A stretch of 39,264 nt of DNA from DASULK01 sp036381835 (GCA_036381835.1 DASVCA010000167.1:1-39264), one strand, 5' to 3'. Shown: positions 25,215 through 34,049, counted from the first letter of the stretch. A program made the numbers and translations. The notes: a model not told the origin generated them from the sequence alone.

Positions 25215-26141
25215 ATGGCGAAGACGGCACGAGCGAAGGGCACCGCGCCGAGGTCGAAGACCGCACCCGCCGCCCCGTCCGGCGAGTCGGCGCGCATCCG
25301 CCGGATCGCGGTGGTCGCGGCGCTGGCGGCTGTCGTCGTGATCGGGCTGCTCTTTCTCCGCGGCCGGGGTGCGTCGCACGATGGTGCACCGGACGGCTTC
25401 GGCCACGTGCACGCCGTCGCGGTGGACCCGGGCAGTGGATCGTTGCACGTCGCCACCCACGTCGGGCTGTTCCGGGTGGAGGCGGTGAACCGGGCGGTAC
25501 GGGTGTCCGAGGATGCCCCGGACCTGATGGGCTTCGCCGTGGTCGGCCCCGGTCGTTTCCTGGCCTCCGGGCATCCGGGCTGGCACGACGACGGCCCCAT
25601 GCATCTGGGCTTGGTCGAGTCGACCGACGGTGGGGTGACGTGGCGGACGCTGTCGCTTGCCGGCGCGGCGGACTTCCACGGTCTGCGGTGGGCGCATGAG
25701 CGGGTGTACGGCTACAACTCGACCGAGGGCACGTTCATGGTCAGCACTGACCGGCGTACCTGGCAGACCCGGTCGAGGACGGCGATCGCCTCCTTTGCCG
25801 TGGACCCGGCCGACCCGGACGTCGTCCTGGCGGTCACCCCCGACGGGGTGCACCGCTCCGACGACGGCGGCCGCACCTGGCAGGTCGTCTCCGGTGCGCC
25901 CGACTTGACCCTGCTCGCCTGGGAGGAGCCGGGGCAGGTGTGGGGGGTGACCCGGGACGGGATGGTCTGGCGGTCGGCGGACGGGGGCGACACGTGGCAG
26001 CGGCGTGGCTCGGTGGACGGTCGCCCGCATGCGTTGACCGTGCACGGGTCCGAGATCATCGTCGCGTTGGCCGGCGACCGGATCGTCGCCAGCGGCGACG
26101 GGGCGATTTCCTTCACGACCCGGTACGCGCCGGCGAGCTGA
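25215..26141 (+). CDS. Membrane-anchored Asp-box beta-propeller (F510_1955-like)
   Basis: 308 residues from ATG 25215 (GGAGG at 25205-25209). A basic, disordered N-tail is followed by one membrane anchor (~35-55, VVAALAAVVVIGLLFL), then an extracellular propeller. Asp-box/BNR motifs (S-x-D-x-G-x-x-W) appear as STDGGVTWRTL, SDDGGRTWQVV and SADGGDTWQRR. Such proteins are annotated as F510_1955-family glycosylhydrolases or sialidase-like, but no catalytic residues can be claimed; the fold often serves as a binding platform. HVHAVAVDPGSGSLHVATHVG gives several exposed His. Its position divergent from SHOCT-copB suggests a link with copper. Confidence 0.75.
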   Translation: MAKTARAKGTAPRSKTAPAAPSGESARIRRIAVVAALAAVVVIGLLFLRGRGASHDGAPDGFGHVHAVAVDPGSGSLHVATHVGLFRVEAVNRAVRVSEDAPDLMGFAVVGPGRFLASGHPGWHDDGPMHLGLVESTDGGVTWRTLSLAGAADFHGLRWAHERVYGYNSTEGTFMVSTDRRTWQTRSRTAIASFAVDPADPDVVLAVTPDGVHRSDDGGRTWQVVSGAPDLTLLAWEEPGQVWGVTRDGMVWRSADGGDTWQRRGSVDGRPHALTVHGSEIIVALAGDRIVASGDGAISFTTRYAPAS

Positions 26142-26161
26142 GCGGTGGCCGGAGCCGCCGG

Positions 26162-27076
26162 TCACGCAGCGACGGGCACCGGGTCGCCGACCGGGTAGCG
26201 GGCGAGGAGTTCCCGCAGCCGGGCGACGAACCGCAGCGACTCGTCGTGTTCGCGCTGCCAGACGTTGCGCCCGAAGATCAACCCGGTGGCTCCGGCGTCC
26301 ATCGACTGCCGGGCGACCTCCAGCATGGCGTCGTCGCCGGCCCGCTCGCCGCCGGAGATGAGGACGAGGGTCCGGTTGGCGGACCGTACGACGGCGTCGA
26401 TGGCCTGCTGGGTGGTGAATTCGCCGTCGTACGGGGCCTTGACCGACTCGCGCTTGTCGGGCTTCGGGAAGTTCACCTTCACGATGTCCGCGCCGAGTTC
26501 GCTGGCGACGCGGGCGGCGTAGTCGACGGCGTAGAAGGAGTCTTTGCCGCCTTTGCCGTCAACGGCGGAGCCCCGCGGGTACGCCCACACGATCAGCGGT
26601 ATGCCGAGTCGATCCGCTTCTTCCCGGACCGCGCGGTACTGCGCGAAGTCCTGCACTTCGGCGGGCGAGCCCACGTAGAGGGTGTAGCCGACCGCGTCCG
26701 CGCCGAGGCGTACCGCGTCGGCGACGCTCGCGTGCAGCGGTGACAGCGCCTGCCCGTCGGGCGGGATCTCGGTCTTGCCGTTGAGTTTGAGGATGAGGGG
26801 CACCTCGCCCGCGTAGTCCCAGTAGAACTTTTCGGCCAGGCCGATCTGCATGACGACGCCGTTGAAGCCGCCTTCGACGGCGAGTCTGATGATGTAGCGC
26901 GGGTCGCTGGCGGCGGGGTTGGGGAAGAAGTCGCGGGGCCCGTGTTCCAGGCCCTGGTCGTAGGGCAGGAAGAGCGCGGTGCCGTTCCCGAGGCCGTATG
27001 TGTGCAGGATGCGGTGCAGCCGGGTCTTCTTGCCGGTGTTCAGGCCGAGTAGCCCGAGCGGGGGTCGGATGGTCAT
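26162..27076 (-). CDS. Archaeal-type class I fructose-bisphosphate aldolase (DhnA family)
   Basis: 304 residues from ATG 27076, preceded by GAGGAGGAG. The (beta/alpha)8 barrel shows ALFLPYDQGLEHGPRDFF near the start, AVGYTLYVGS, LIVWAYPRGSAV and GADIVKVNFP, in which Lys200 is the expected Schiff-base lysine, followed by VLISGGERAGD and GATGLIFGRNVWQR, the phosphate-binding loops. It reversibly cleaves fructose 1,6-bisphosphate in glycolysis and gluconeogenesis. A longer frame to 27316 has no support. It is convergent with the beta-propeller gene. Confidence 0.9.
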   Translation of the reverse strand: MTIRPPLGLLGLNTGKKTRLHRILHTYGLGNGTALFLPYDQGLEHGPRDFFPNPAASDPRYIIRLAVEGGFNGVVMQIGLAEKFYWDYAGEVPLILKLNGKTEIPPDGQALSPLHASVADAVRLGADAVGYTLYVGSPAEVQDFAQYRAVREEADRLGIPLIVWAYPRGSAVDGKGGKDSFYAVDYAARVASELGADIVKVNFPKPDKRESVKAPYDGEFTTQQAIDAVVRSANRTLVLISGGERAGDDAMLEVARQSMDAGATGLIFGRNVWQREHDESLRFVARLRELLARYPVGDPVPVAA

Positions 27077-27381
27077 GGCAACTCCTCCTCGTCCGCGGTG
27101 GGTGTCCGCCGGTGGCCGGCCTCGGATCGGGCCCTCGCACCGGAGCGTACGGAGGAGGAAGCACCGGGCGGGGCGGTTTACCCAATCTGGGCTGGCATGC
27201 CCCTGCTCAGACGCCTCGTTCTCGATCGCGACACCCGGGGCCTGCGACATACCCATCCGTCTCGGGAATGCGGCAAGTAATCGGATTTCGGAGTAATAGC
27301 GTGAAGTAGGCAGCAACCTTGATATACCGCCTGTAGTGGTACGGGCGATGCCGGGCCGGTACCGGGATCGAGGAGCTGTCG
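27077..27381. other. 305-base divergent intergenic region
   Basis: This gap lies between the aldolase gene (minus) and the DUF305-like gene (plus), so it should hold both promoters. The half next to the aldolase is GC-rich; the half next to DUF305 is less so. Apart from the inverted repeat at 27325-27341 nothing definite was found. Confidence 0.5.
27325..27341. promoter_or_regulatory. Candidate operator TACC...GGTA upstream of DUF305 gene
   Basis: TACCGC and AGTGGTA-type arms (six pairs including one G-T) are centred 49 bases before the DUF305 start. The outer TACC/GGTA resembles the ends of CsoR-type copper operators and also of the inverted repeat at 25123-25144. Imperfect and short, so only a suggestion. 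Confidence 0.3.
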
Positions 27382-27828
27382 ATGATGAACAAGCCCTACC
27401 TGCGGCTCGCGATCGTGATGGGTTTGAGCCTGCTCACGATGTACCCCCTCACGATGGTGATGGTCCGCCGGCCAGACGACTTCACCCTGAACCTCAGCAA
27501 CGCCTACATGGCACTGGTCATGGTCGCGCCGATGGGCGTGTTCATGCTGTTCGTCATGTCGATGATGTTCAGGAACAGGGTGCTGAACATCGCGCTCTAC
27601 GCCGCGTTCGCCGCCTTGTTCGTCGGCGCGTTCTGGTTCGCTCGTCTGCAGACCGGCCTGGGCGACGAGCAGATGATGCGGTCGATGGTCCCGCACCACT
27701 CGCGGGCGATCCTGGTGTGCCAGGAGTCGAACCTGAGCGACCCCGAGGTGATCGAGCTGTGTGATCAGATCGTGCGGAGCCAGGAAGAGGAGATCGCGCA
27801 GATGAGGCGGCTCCTCGAACGGTACTGA
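27382..27828 (+). CDS. Membrane protein with DUF305-like C-terminus
   Basis: 148 residues; GAGGAG stands before ATG 27382. Three hydrophobic segments (LRLAIVMGLSLLTMYPLTMV, AYMALVMVAPMGVFMLFVMS, NIALYAAFAALFVGAFWFAR) are followed by an extracytoplasmic tail, DEQMMRSMVPHHSRAILVCQ then IVRSQEEEIAQMRRLLER. The MVPHHSRAI segment is the DUF305 signature, whose His pair, with Met residues, is often tied to copper handling. Function is unproven; the position near CopB and the beta-propeller fits metal stress. Confidence 0.8.
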   Translation: MMNKPYLRLAIVMGLSLLTMYPLTMVMVRRPDDFTLNLSNAYMALVMVAPMGVFMLFVMSMMFRNRVLNIALYAAFAALFVGAFWFARLQTGLGDEQMMRSMVPHHSRAILVCQESNLSDPEVIELCDQIVRSQEEEIAQMRRLLERY

Positions 27829-27912
27829 CGCCTGTCTCAGGGATGCCGATCTGTGGACACCCCAGGCGGGTCTACTACCGGTGTTCTGGTGGCGGTCAGC
27901 GCATCGACCGAA

Positions 27913-28104
27913 TCAGTTCGTGGTCGCGCTTTCGTCCGTCGGGGTTGCGCCCAGCCATGCCCGAATCACCGTGAGCTCATCGTCCGTGAACTCTGCGGCA
28001 TCGACGCGGCTAAGCACGTTGTCGACGAAGGCCGCACTGATCTCCGCAGCGGTGGGCGGCGGTTGCCGGTACAGCGGGCACCCGCCGAAGGAGACGCCTC
28101 GCAC
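27913..28104 (-). CDS. Small hypothetical protein
   Basis: 63 residues from GTG 28104. Third codon positions are strongly G/C, unlike a random frame, and residues ~18-55 (EISAAFVDNVLSRVDAAEF, DDELTVIRAWLGATP) look like two helices. No family recognised, and there is no good ribosome-binding site. It lies just downstream of the NYN gene on the same strand and could share its transcript. Confidence 0.4.
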   Translation of the reverse strand: MRGVSFGGCPLYRQPPPTAAEISAAFVDNVLSRVDAAEFTDDELTVIRAWLGATPTDESATTN

Positions 28105-28140
28105 AACGAAGGCGACAGCACCACGGCTTACGGCAAGGCC

Positions 28141-29211
28141 TTAACCTCGGAGCCGATCCCGTGACCAACTCGTGCACTGGGTCAGGTTGAACCGGTTGGA
28201 GCGGGCGTAATCAGACAACGTCTGGTAGATCGCTGGCCACCATGGTTGGGGTAGTCGGGGAAGGTTGAGCAGTTCGGCCAGGCGACCGACGGGCTCCGGC
28301 AGGGGGATCGGCTCCGTTGTGGGGTCGGGCTCGGGGGCCGGATGGCGGCTGTCGTCCCACAGCAGATGCTGCGACATGCGCAGGTGTGGCAGCTTCAAAC
28401 TTCGCACCGCCCGAGCGAAGCTACCGAAGCCGAACCAGTTGGTTTCGTCAATCGCTTGTCCCAGCTCGGTGCGCAGTTGGGACGCCAGTGCGGCCATGTT
28501 CAGGGGTGTGGACGCCTTGGTGTACTCCGCAGCCACCATTGTGCGGAACAGCTCGTATGCCTTGCCTCGATTGACGAGCGCTGCGTCGTTGTGGGTGGTA
28601 CCACCATCGTCCTCGACTCCGGTGTCCACGGCGTCGTCCGCGTCGTCATCGAGGTCAACCGGTTCGCCCTGAATTAGGGCGAGCAGCTGCTGACTGTCGA
28701 GTATCTGGTCGGCGATCGCAGTGAACGCCTCGGCCATGTCTGTCGGTGACACGATCATGGTTCGCCGGTCCGCGCGGCGCAGTCGCTGCAGTAGCGGCGT
28801 CATGTCGGAGTCGCCGGATGCGATGACGAACTCCTCGTACGCGGTGTCAGCCGCCAGGGCATCAACGGCGTCTACGACGATTCTGATATCAGCGCCGTTC
28901 TTCGTGGCGCTGTAACGGGGACAGTCGATCACCTCAAAGCCGGCGCGGACGAACGACGACCGGAAGCGGGAGAAGTACAACCGTGTCGGCTCTCCAGCGG
29001 GGTCGCGATGGCTCACCCACCCGTTCGGGTTGAGGTAGCAACGCAGGATCAGCCACCGCCGCGGCCCGCCCGCTGTCAGCGTCGTCGACAACCGACGAAG
29101 CCACTCCCGCGGGGCCTCCGCGAACTGTATCGCCACCTCTGGATCCAGGTTGAACAGTCCGGTGAACACATTGTCGAAGTCGAGAAAGAGCACGGCCCGG
29201 ACCTGACGCAT
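28141..29211 (-). CDS. NYN (PIN-like) domain protein with OST-HTH/LOTUS-like region
   Basis: 356 residues. Residues ~1-165 form a NYN domain of the LabA/DUF88 group: VRAVLFLDFDNVFTG holds the first catalytic Asp pair, GADIRIVVDAVDAL the middle acidic cluster and EFVIASGDSDMTPLLQRLR the SGDSD motif typical of this metal-dependent nuclease fold. An acidic linker (DLDDDADDAVDTGVEDDG) leads to residues ~220-290, with AYELFRTMVAAEYTKA, NMAALASQLRTELGQAIDE and WFGFGSFARAVRSL, which fit an OST-HTH RNA-binding winged helix. The C-tail (~300-356) is unassigned. Such proteins are expected to cut or bind RNA. No toxin or defence partner is clear beside it. Confidence 0.82.
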   Translation of the reverse strand: MRQVRAVLFLDFDNVFTGLFNLDPEVAIQFAEAPREWLRRLSTTLTAGGPRRWLILRCYLNPNGWVSHRDPAGEPTRLYFSRFRSSFVRAGFEVIDCPRYSATKNGADIRIVVDAVDALAADTAYEEFVIASGDSDMTPLLQRLRRADRRTMIVSPTDMAEAFTAIADQILDSQQLLALIQGEPVDLDDDADDAVDTGVEDDGGTTHNDAALVNRGKAYELFRTMVAAEYTKASTPLNMAALASQLRTELGQAIDETNWFGFGSFARAVRSLKLPHLRMSQHLLWDDSRHPAPEPDPTTEPIPLPEPVGRLAELLNLPRLPQPWWPAIYQTLSDYARSNRFNLTQCTSWSRDRLRG

Positions 29212-29477
29212 GGGGGCAACCTACCAACGACCGCCAGGATCACGGGTGCCGCTACAGGAGCACCGCCTGGCCAGGACCTGGGCGGGAAACGTGGCTGGGC
29301 TGCCGACGACAAAAGCCCACCTCCTGGACTATACAGACAGATCCGCGCAGCCCTGCCTATCGTTCGGCAGGGTTGTACTGTCCAGCGGGTGGCGCGGTTT
29401 GCTGCCGAGCCGTCCGGGCGTCGCGGTACCGGCACGCGACCAGCTCCGACGGGCGTTCATCGCCCCTTGGTAAATGC

Positions 29478-29606
29478 GAACTCGACCTTGACCGCCGTCT
29501 TTGGACATCCGATGCTGACGCCTGCCGCCACATTTTCCGGCGGATCGCCTTCTACAACCACGAACGACGCCACTCCGCGCTGGGTTACCTCGATCCCGCA
29601 GACTAG
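29478..29606 (+). pseudogene. IS3-family transposase C-terminal remnant
   Basis: About 43 codons ending ADACRHIFRRIAFYNHERRH then SALGYLDPAD, which match the end of the DDE integrase domain of IS3-type transposases (the YNxxRxHSxLGYxSP motif). Nothing upstream in any frame extends it, and no terminal inverted repeats were seen, so it is a scar of an old insertion. The surrounding 560-base stretch between the NYN and EcsC-like genes (29212-29771) shows nothing else convincing. Confidence 0.75.
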
Positions 29607-29771
29607 ATAATGATTCTCGAACCGGCTACGCTTCAGATCGCAGCGGCATAACTCGGTGTCCACCTCACGGGGAAACCAGTACTGGTACCGGAGTCACCGT
29701 GTCGACATGTCAGCGGGGTTGTCCAATACCTGGCAACCTGGCTAGACGCTGAACCGTCTGGGAAGGTTCGC

Positions 29772-30884
29772 ATGACCAAAACTGCGATTGACGCTGGCGG
29801 CGATGATGAAGCCGACCGGGAGGTTGTCGAATATGAGCGGGCCGAACTGCGGGAGTTCATCAAGAGGCTGAGCCCGGACGATATCAAGTCGGGTAGTTGG
29901 TTCACCAAGCTCATCGCTCAGGCCCTGAGCTCCTACACAGACAAGGTCGACTGGAAGTACTTCCAGGAGAGGTATGAGGGCGTACCCGCGGACGCGATCG
30001 TCGATCAGCGGATCAAGATGGCGGCTCGGTACGCCGCGCTCGAAGGTGGCCTCTCCGCCGGGATCTACTCGGCGGCCATCGTCACGACCATCGGGAGCCT
30101 TGGTGGCGCCTCGCCGGCGGCTGCCCCGGCCGCCGTCGCGACCTTCATGGTCGATGTCGCGTACATCACCCGGCTCCAGCTCCGTCTGGCCCACGACATC
30201 GCAGTCCTCTATCGAGTGCCGCTCGATTTGTCCGATCCCGAAGATTTATGGAAGCTCATCCGGGTGGCCTTCACGATCAAGAGCGGGGAAATGGTCCGGG
30301 AAGGCGTGGCCAAGGCGGTCCCAGTCTTAGTACGGCCGATCATCAAGCGCTTCTACTCTGGAGCGGTACTGAATGCCGCGAAGGGCCTCCCCTTCGTCGG
30401 AAAGTTCCTCCTGCAGCGTAACGCCATCAAGATCGGTATCCCCGCGGTCGGCGTTCCACTTGCGGTGGTGTTGAACCGTTATACGACGCTGCTTGCCGGG
30501 CAGCACGCGCAAGCCGTCTTCCGGAACGAGGCGCGGATTATCGAGCTCGCCGAGGATCTGAGCAAGCGGAGCCAGCACCCGCAGCTGATGCTGTGGGTCG
30601 CGTGGCTGGTCATTATGGCAGACCATAAAATTGTCGACGATGAGGCGTTGTTGATTCGGCACCTGGTGAGGCTGGTCCGGGAGCAGCATCAGGTAATCGA
30701 TGGACAGCTCGCTCACCTTGTTGATATCGATCCCGCCGAGGTGTGGCGACGCCTAGACGCCGAGCCAGGGGATCTGAGCGACATCCTCGACGTAGCCAAC
30801 CGGGTGGCCACTGTAGATGGTGACATCAACGCGGCAGAGAGCGCAGTCATCTCCGAGCTTGAAGATCGCTGCCGCCGAATCTGA
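29772..30884 (+). CDS. EcsC-family protein with TerB-like C-terminal region
   Basis: 370 residues; GGGAAGG precedes the ATG. Residues ~75-240 resemble EcsC: KMAARYAALEGGLSAGIYSA, a small-residue hydrophobic stretch (TTIGSLGGASPAAAPAAVAT), TRLQLRLAHDIAVLYRVPLD and LPFVGKFLLQRNAIKIGIPA. Residues ~255-365 look like a TerB-type helical bundle with acidic turns: WVAWLVIMADHKIVDDEALL and VANRVATVDGDINAAESAVI, the latter typical of TerB. EcsC proteins are poorly understood and associate with membranes; TerB domains appear in stress and defence proteins. Codon usage is less GC-rich than the core genes, in keeping with an accessory gene. Confidence 0.78.
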   Translation: MTKTAIDAGGDDEADREVVEYERAELREFIKRLSPDDIKSGSWFTKLIAQALSSYTDKVDWKYFQERYEGVPADAIVDQRIKMAARYAALEGGLSAGIYSAAIVTTIGSLGGASPAAAPAAVATFMVDVAYITRLQLRLAHDIAVLYRVPLDLSDPEDLWKLIRVAFTIKSGEMVREGVAKAVPVLVRPIIKRFYSGAVLNAAKGLPFVGKFLLQRNAIKIGIPAVGVPLAVVLNRYTTLLAGQHAQAVFRNEARIIELAEDLSKRSQHPQLMLWVAWLVIMADHKIVDDEALLIRHLVRLVREQHQVIDGQLAHLVDIDPAEVWRRLDAEPGDLSDILDVANRVATVDGDINAAESAVISELEDRCRRI

Positions 30885-30986
30885 CGCAGGCCGACGTCGC
30901 CGAACTCGACGAGCGCGGCACCGATCGGACCTGACGGCCGGCCGCTCGAAAAGGTTGCCCGTCTTCTCCCGGCCGCCATCCCTAGG

Positions 30987-32621
30987 TCAGTGGTGGCTCG
31001 CGAGCATCCGCCGCACGTGCTCGACGGCCTCGTCGACCGCCACCCGCTCGGTTTCGCCGCTCGCCCGGCAGGTCACCTCGACGACCCCGTCCGCGAGTCC
31101 GCGTTTGCCGACGGTGACTCGCACGGGGATCCCGACCAGCTCGACGTCCCGGAATTTGACGCCCACCCGGTCGGGCCGGTCGTCGACGATGACGTCGACC
31201 CCGGCGTCGCGCAACTGCTCGTAGATCTGCGCGCCGTACCGGGCGGTGTCGGCGTCGTCGGGCTGGGCCACGACCACGGCGACCTCGAAGGGCGCGACGG
31301 CCAGCGGCCAGACGATGCCCCGCTCGTCCCGATGGCACTCGACGATGGTCGCCATGGCCCGCTCCACGCCGATGCTGTAGCTCCCCATGATGATCATGGC
31401 GCGCTTGCCGTCGGCGTTGAGCACGCTCGCGCCCAGCGCTTCACTGTACTTGTGGCCGAGCTTGAAGATGCGGCCGACCTCGATGGCGCGTTGGAGCTGC
31501 AGCGGTTCGCCGCAGCGCACGCACGCCTCGCCGGCCACGACTTCACGCAGGTCTGCCCAGGTGTCCACCACGATGTCGCGGTCCACGTCGACACCGCGCA
31601 GGTGGGCTCCGTCGATGTTCGCGCCGGTGAACATGTCCCGCCGCCCGCGCAGCGAGACGTCGGCGATCACCTGCAGACCGGTGACGCCGACCGCGCCGAG
31701 GCTGCCCGCCGAAGCGTGCAGCGCCGCGCGGATCTCCTCGGGGTACGCGGGCCGGACCGCGGCCGCCCCCGTGGTGTCGATCAGCTTCTGCTCGGCCAAC
31801 GCGTGATCGCCCCGGAGCAGCACCAGCGTGGTGCGGCCGTCCACGACGTACACCAGCGTCTTAATCTGCCGGTCGGCCGAGGCGTCGAAGTTCTCGGCCA
31901 GGTCGTCGATCGTCCGTACGCCCGGCGTGTCGAACCGCTCCGGCGCGGGCAGACCGGGCCCATCAGCAGCGGGGGCAAGCCGGGACGTGGCCTTCTCCAG
32001 GTTGGCCGCGTAGCCGCACGCCGGGCAGTGGGCCACCACGTCCTCGCCGGCGTCCGACAGGCACATGAACTCCACCGAGGCCGAGCCGCCCATGCTGCCG
32101 CTGGAAGCCTCCACCGGCATGGCGGGGATGCCCAGCCGTTCGAAGATGCGCACGTACGCCTCGTGGTGGCGGTCGAACGAGCGATCCAACCCCTCCGGCG
32201 CCAGGTCGAAGCTGTAGGAGTCCTTCATGGTGAACTCCCGCGCGCGCAGCAGACCGGCCTTGGGCCGCGGCTCGTCCCGGAACTTGGTGCGGAACTGGTA
32301 CCAGATCTGCGGCAGCTGGCGGTACGAGCTTAACTCCTGCGCCAGCGTGGTGAAGATCTCCTCCCACCGGCCGCTGCGCTGCCAGATCTCGGCCGGGTGC
32401 AGGCCGGGCAGCAGGAACTCCTGGGCGCCGATCCGGTCCATCTCCTCGCGGATGATCTGGATGATCTTCGACCGGACCCGGACACCGAGCGGCAGGAGCG
32501 CGTAGTGGCCGGCCGCCAGCTGCCGGATGTAGCCGGCTCGGAGCAGAAGACGGTGGCTCGGAGCGTCGGCCTCCGCTGGATCTTCACGCAGCGTAGGAAT
32601 GTGCATCTGTGACCAACGCAT
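30987..32621 (-). CDS. proS: Prolyl-tRNA synthetase, bacterial type
   Basis: 544 residues, slightly shorter than the usual bacterial ~570. Motif 1 lies in the segment ending EEMDRIGAQEFLLPGLHPAE, motif 2 in FRDEPRPKAGLLRAREFTMK, and motif 3 in GSYSIGVERAMATIVE. An inserted YbaK-like editing domain (~225-385) is present with KTLVYVVDGRTTLVLLRGDH. The C-terminal anticodon-binding domain begins APFEVAVVVAQPDD. It charges tRNA-Pro with proline. Motif 3 has Ser and Glu where many ProRS have Gly and Ser. No T-box or other leader structure was found in the 144 bases upstream. Whether it is the only proS of the genome cannot be told here. Confidence 0.92.
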   Translation of the reverse strand: MRWSQMHIPTLREDPAEADAPSHRLLLRAGYIRQLAAGHYALLPLGVRVRSKIIQIIREEMDRIGAQEFLLPGLHPAEIWQRSGRWEEIFTTLAQELSSYRQLPQIWYQFRTKFRDEPRPKAGLLRAREFTMKDSYSFDLAPEGLDRSFDRHHEAYVRIFERLGIPAMPVEASSGSMGGSASVEFMCLSDAGEDVVAHCPACGYAANLEKATSRLAPAADGPGLPAPERFDTPGVRTIDDLAENFDASADRQIKTLVYVVDGRTTLVLLRGDHALAEQKLIDTTGAAAVRPAYPEEIRAALHASAGSLGAVGVTGLQVIADVSLRGRRDMFTGANIDGAHLRGVDVDRDIVVDTWADLREVVAGEACVRCGEPLQLQRAIEVGRIFKLGHKYSEALGASVLNADGKRAMIIMGSYSIGVERAMATIVECHRDERGIVWPLAVAPFEVAVVVAQPDDADTARYGAQIYEQLRDAGVDVIVDDRPDRVGVKFRDVELVGIPVRVTVGKRGLADGVVEVTCRASGETERVAVDEAVEHVRRMLASHH

Positions 32622-32765
32622 TGCGCAAGCTTCTTCCGCGAGCGGGCATTGACGAACGACGGGCGCGGCCCATCGGGTTAGCGGTGGGATTCTAAGCGGT
32701 CCTGGTGTACGCGTCGGTGCGCGCAGTCATGGGGCGGGCCACGCCGCCCGCTACGCTGTCACCCA

Positions 32766-33250
32766 GTGCAGACCATCGCTCTCGCTCATTGGGGGACACT
32801 CGTTGTCTTTGGCTGCGACGAAACTGGGATGCCGGACGCGCCTGCCCTGCCCGAGTGGCTGCCAGCGGAAGATCGGTACCGCCCCGCGCGGCTGACGATA
32901 CGGGTCTTGCGCGACCGGCGAATTGACTACATCGCGGTCTGGCCGGCTGACGAAATGGTCCCCGATTTGATGACGGCACGCACTGGACGATCGAGCAGCT
33001 TGACGGAGTCATCCTCGCCAAGCCAATCGAGCACTGGCGTTTCGCCATATGCAGCCAGCCAGTCAACGCGCTTGCTCCTGAGTCCGGACTGCCAGTCCTT
33101 AACCAGTTCACTCGGCACCGTTGGGCTACCCACTGCCCGCACTGCCACGCACACGTCGACGCAGCTCGCATACATGCTCTCGCGCTGTTCGCGTCCGGCC
33201 CAACAGCTCGGGAGACAGCGAGAAGGCAGCGAACACGGTGCGGCAGGTGA
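32766..33250 (+). pseudogene. Hypothetical gene disrupted by a frameshift
   Basis: The first ~65 codons from GTG 32766 (LAHWGTLVVFGCDETG to IDYIAVWPADEM) have good coding bias. Near 32955-32968 the coding frame shifts: the original frame continues as Ser/Thr-rich shadow, whereas another frame gives DGTHWTIEQLDGVILAKPIE and THCPHCHAHVDAARIHALAL up to TGA at 33248-33250. The second frame has no start codon of its own. The CPHCH-type cluster could bind zinc. No family recognised. A sequencing error or programmed shift would give the same picture. The 225 bases to the next gene show nothing definite. Confidence 0.6.
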
Positions 33251-33475
33251 TCAACAAGTGGTGCCGCGCGGCGTTGGCCTCGTGGTGGAAGGGCGCTGTA
33301 CGACGCAGCCTGACAACGCCTGGCAAGCCGTACCGGCGTTCACCAAAGTGTTCGCACGACGAGGCCGGAACGGTGTGCCTCTTGCGTGCCCGATCCGACA
33401 GGCGACAGGGGATAACTGCGGTCAGGTCCAGCAGAACCCGGCAAGGATGGCAGAGCTAGCCGGAAGACTGGCACC

Positions 33476-33901
33476 GTGAACTCTCGACGGTTCGTCTTCC
33501 TCGACCCTGACGGCATGGCCGGCAGCTGGCTCTACGTGATCGTGGAGGCTAAGACTGGCGTGTTCTACCAGCAACAGTACGGCGGCACAGCATGTCGGCA
33601 GGGGCAGGTGGAGGGCTTCCTCGTCCCGGTAACAGGAGCCGACGCATTGGACGGACTTCGCCAGTTGTTCGAAAAGGACTTCCGTGGTAAAGGCACCTGG
33701 AACTATCGGTGGTCGGATGAGGAGCTGGACAGGCTCCGCCAGATCATCGGCGGCATCGTCTACTGGGCGTGTGATGGACTCAACGAGGAGCCGCATTCCC
33801 TGCGACTGGACGAGAGCCGACTCCACGAGGCCGACGAGGCGTGGATACCGGTGATCACCCCAGACGGTCCCGGTGTGCTGGTGTGGTGCAACTCGGATTA
33901 A
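33476..33901 (+). CDS. DUF6210-like protein
   Basis: 141 residues from GTG 33476. The chain (RRFVFLDPDGMAGSWLYVIV, GVFYQQQYGGTACRQGQVEG, DEAWIPVITPDGPGVLVW) looks like a small soluble domain that I match from memory to DUF6210; function unknown. No signal peptide or membrane segment. Its start overlaps the end of a long shadow frame from the disrupted gene upstream; whether they once formed an operon is unclear. Confidence 0.65.
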   Translation: MNSRRFVFLDPDGMAGSWLYVIVEAKTGVFYQQQYGGTACRQGQVEGFLVPVTGADALDGLRQLFEKDFRGKGTWNYRWSDEELDRLRQIIGGIVYWACDGLNEEPHSLRLDESRLHEADEAWIPVITPDGPGVLVWCNSD

Positions 33902-34049
33902 ATGACCGTCGATTTGCCGGAGGCTATGCAAAGTACATGCAAGGATCATGACAAGAATCAGACGTTCTTTGCTGCTGCCGCATGAAACATCGGCAGCACA
34001 GTAAGCGGTATACGCCATCGACGATGGGTGCCCGTCGATGGCCCCGGAC

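Noticed and set aside
32622..32765. Possible T-box or other leader upstream of proS
   Set aside because: No T-box sequence, specifier loop or terminator/antiterminator pair could be recognised.
32766..33479. A single 237-codon frame covering the disrupted gene
   Set aside because: Its middle part is Ser/Thr-rich with poor codon bias, while another frame is protein-like there; treated as a frameshifted gene instead.
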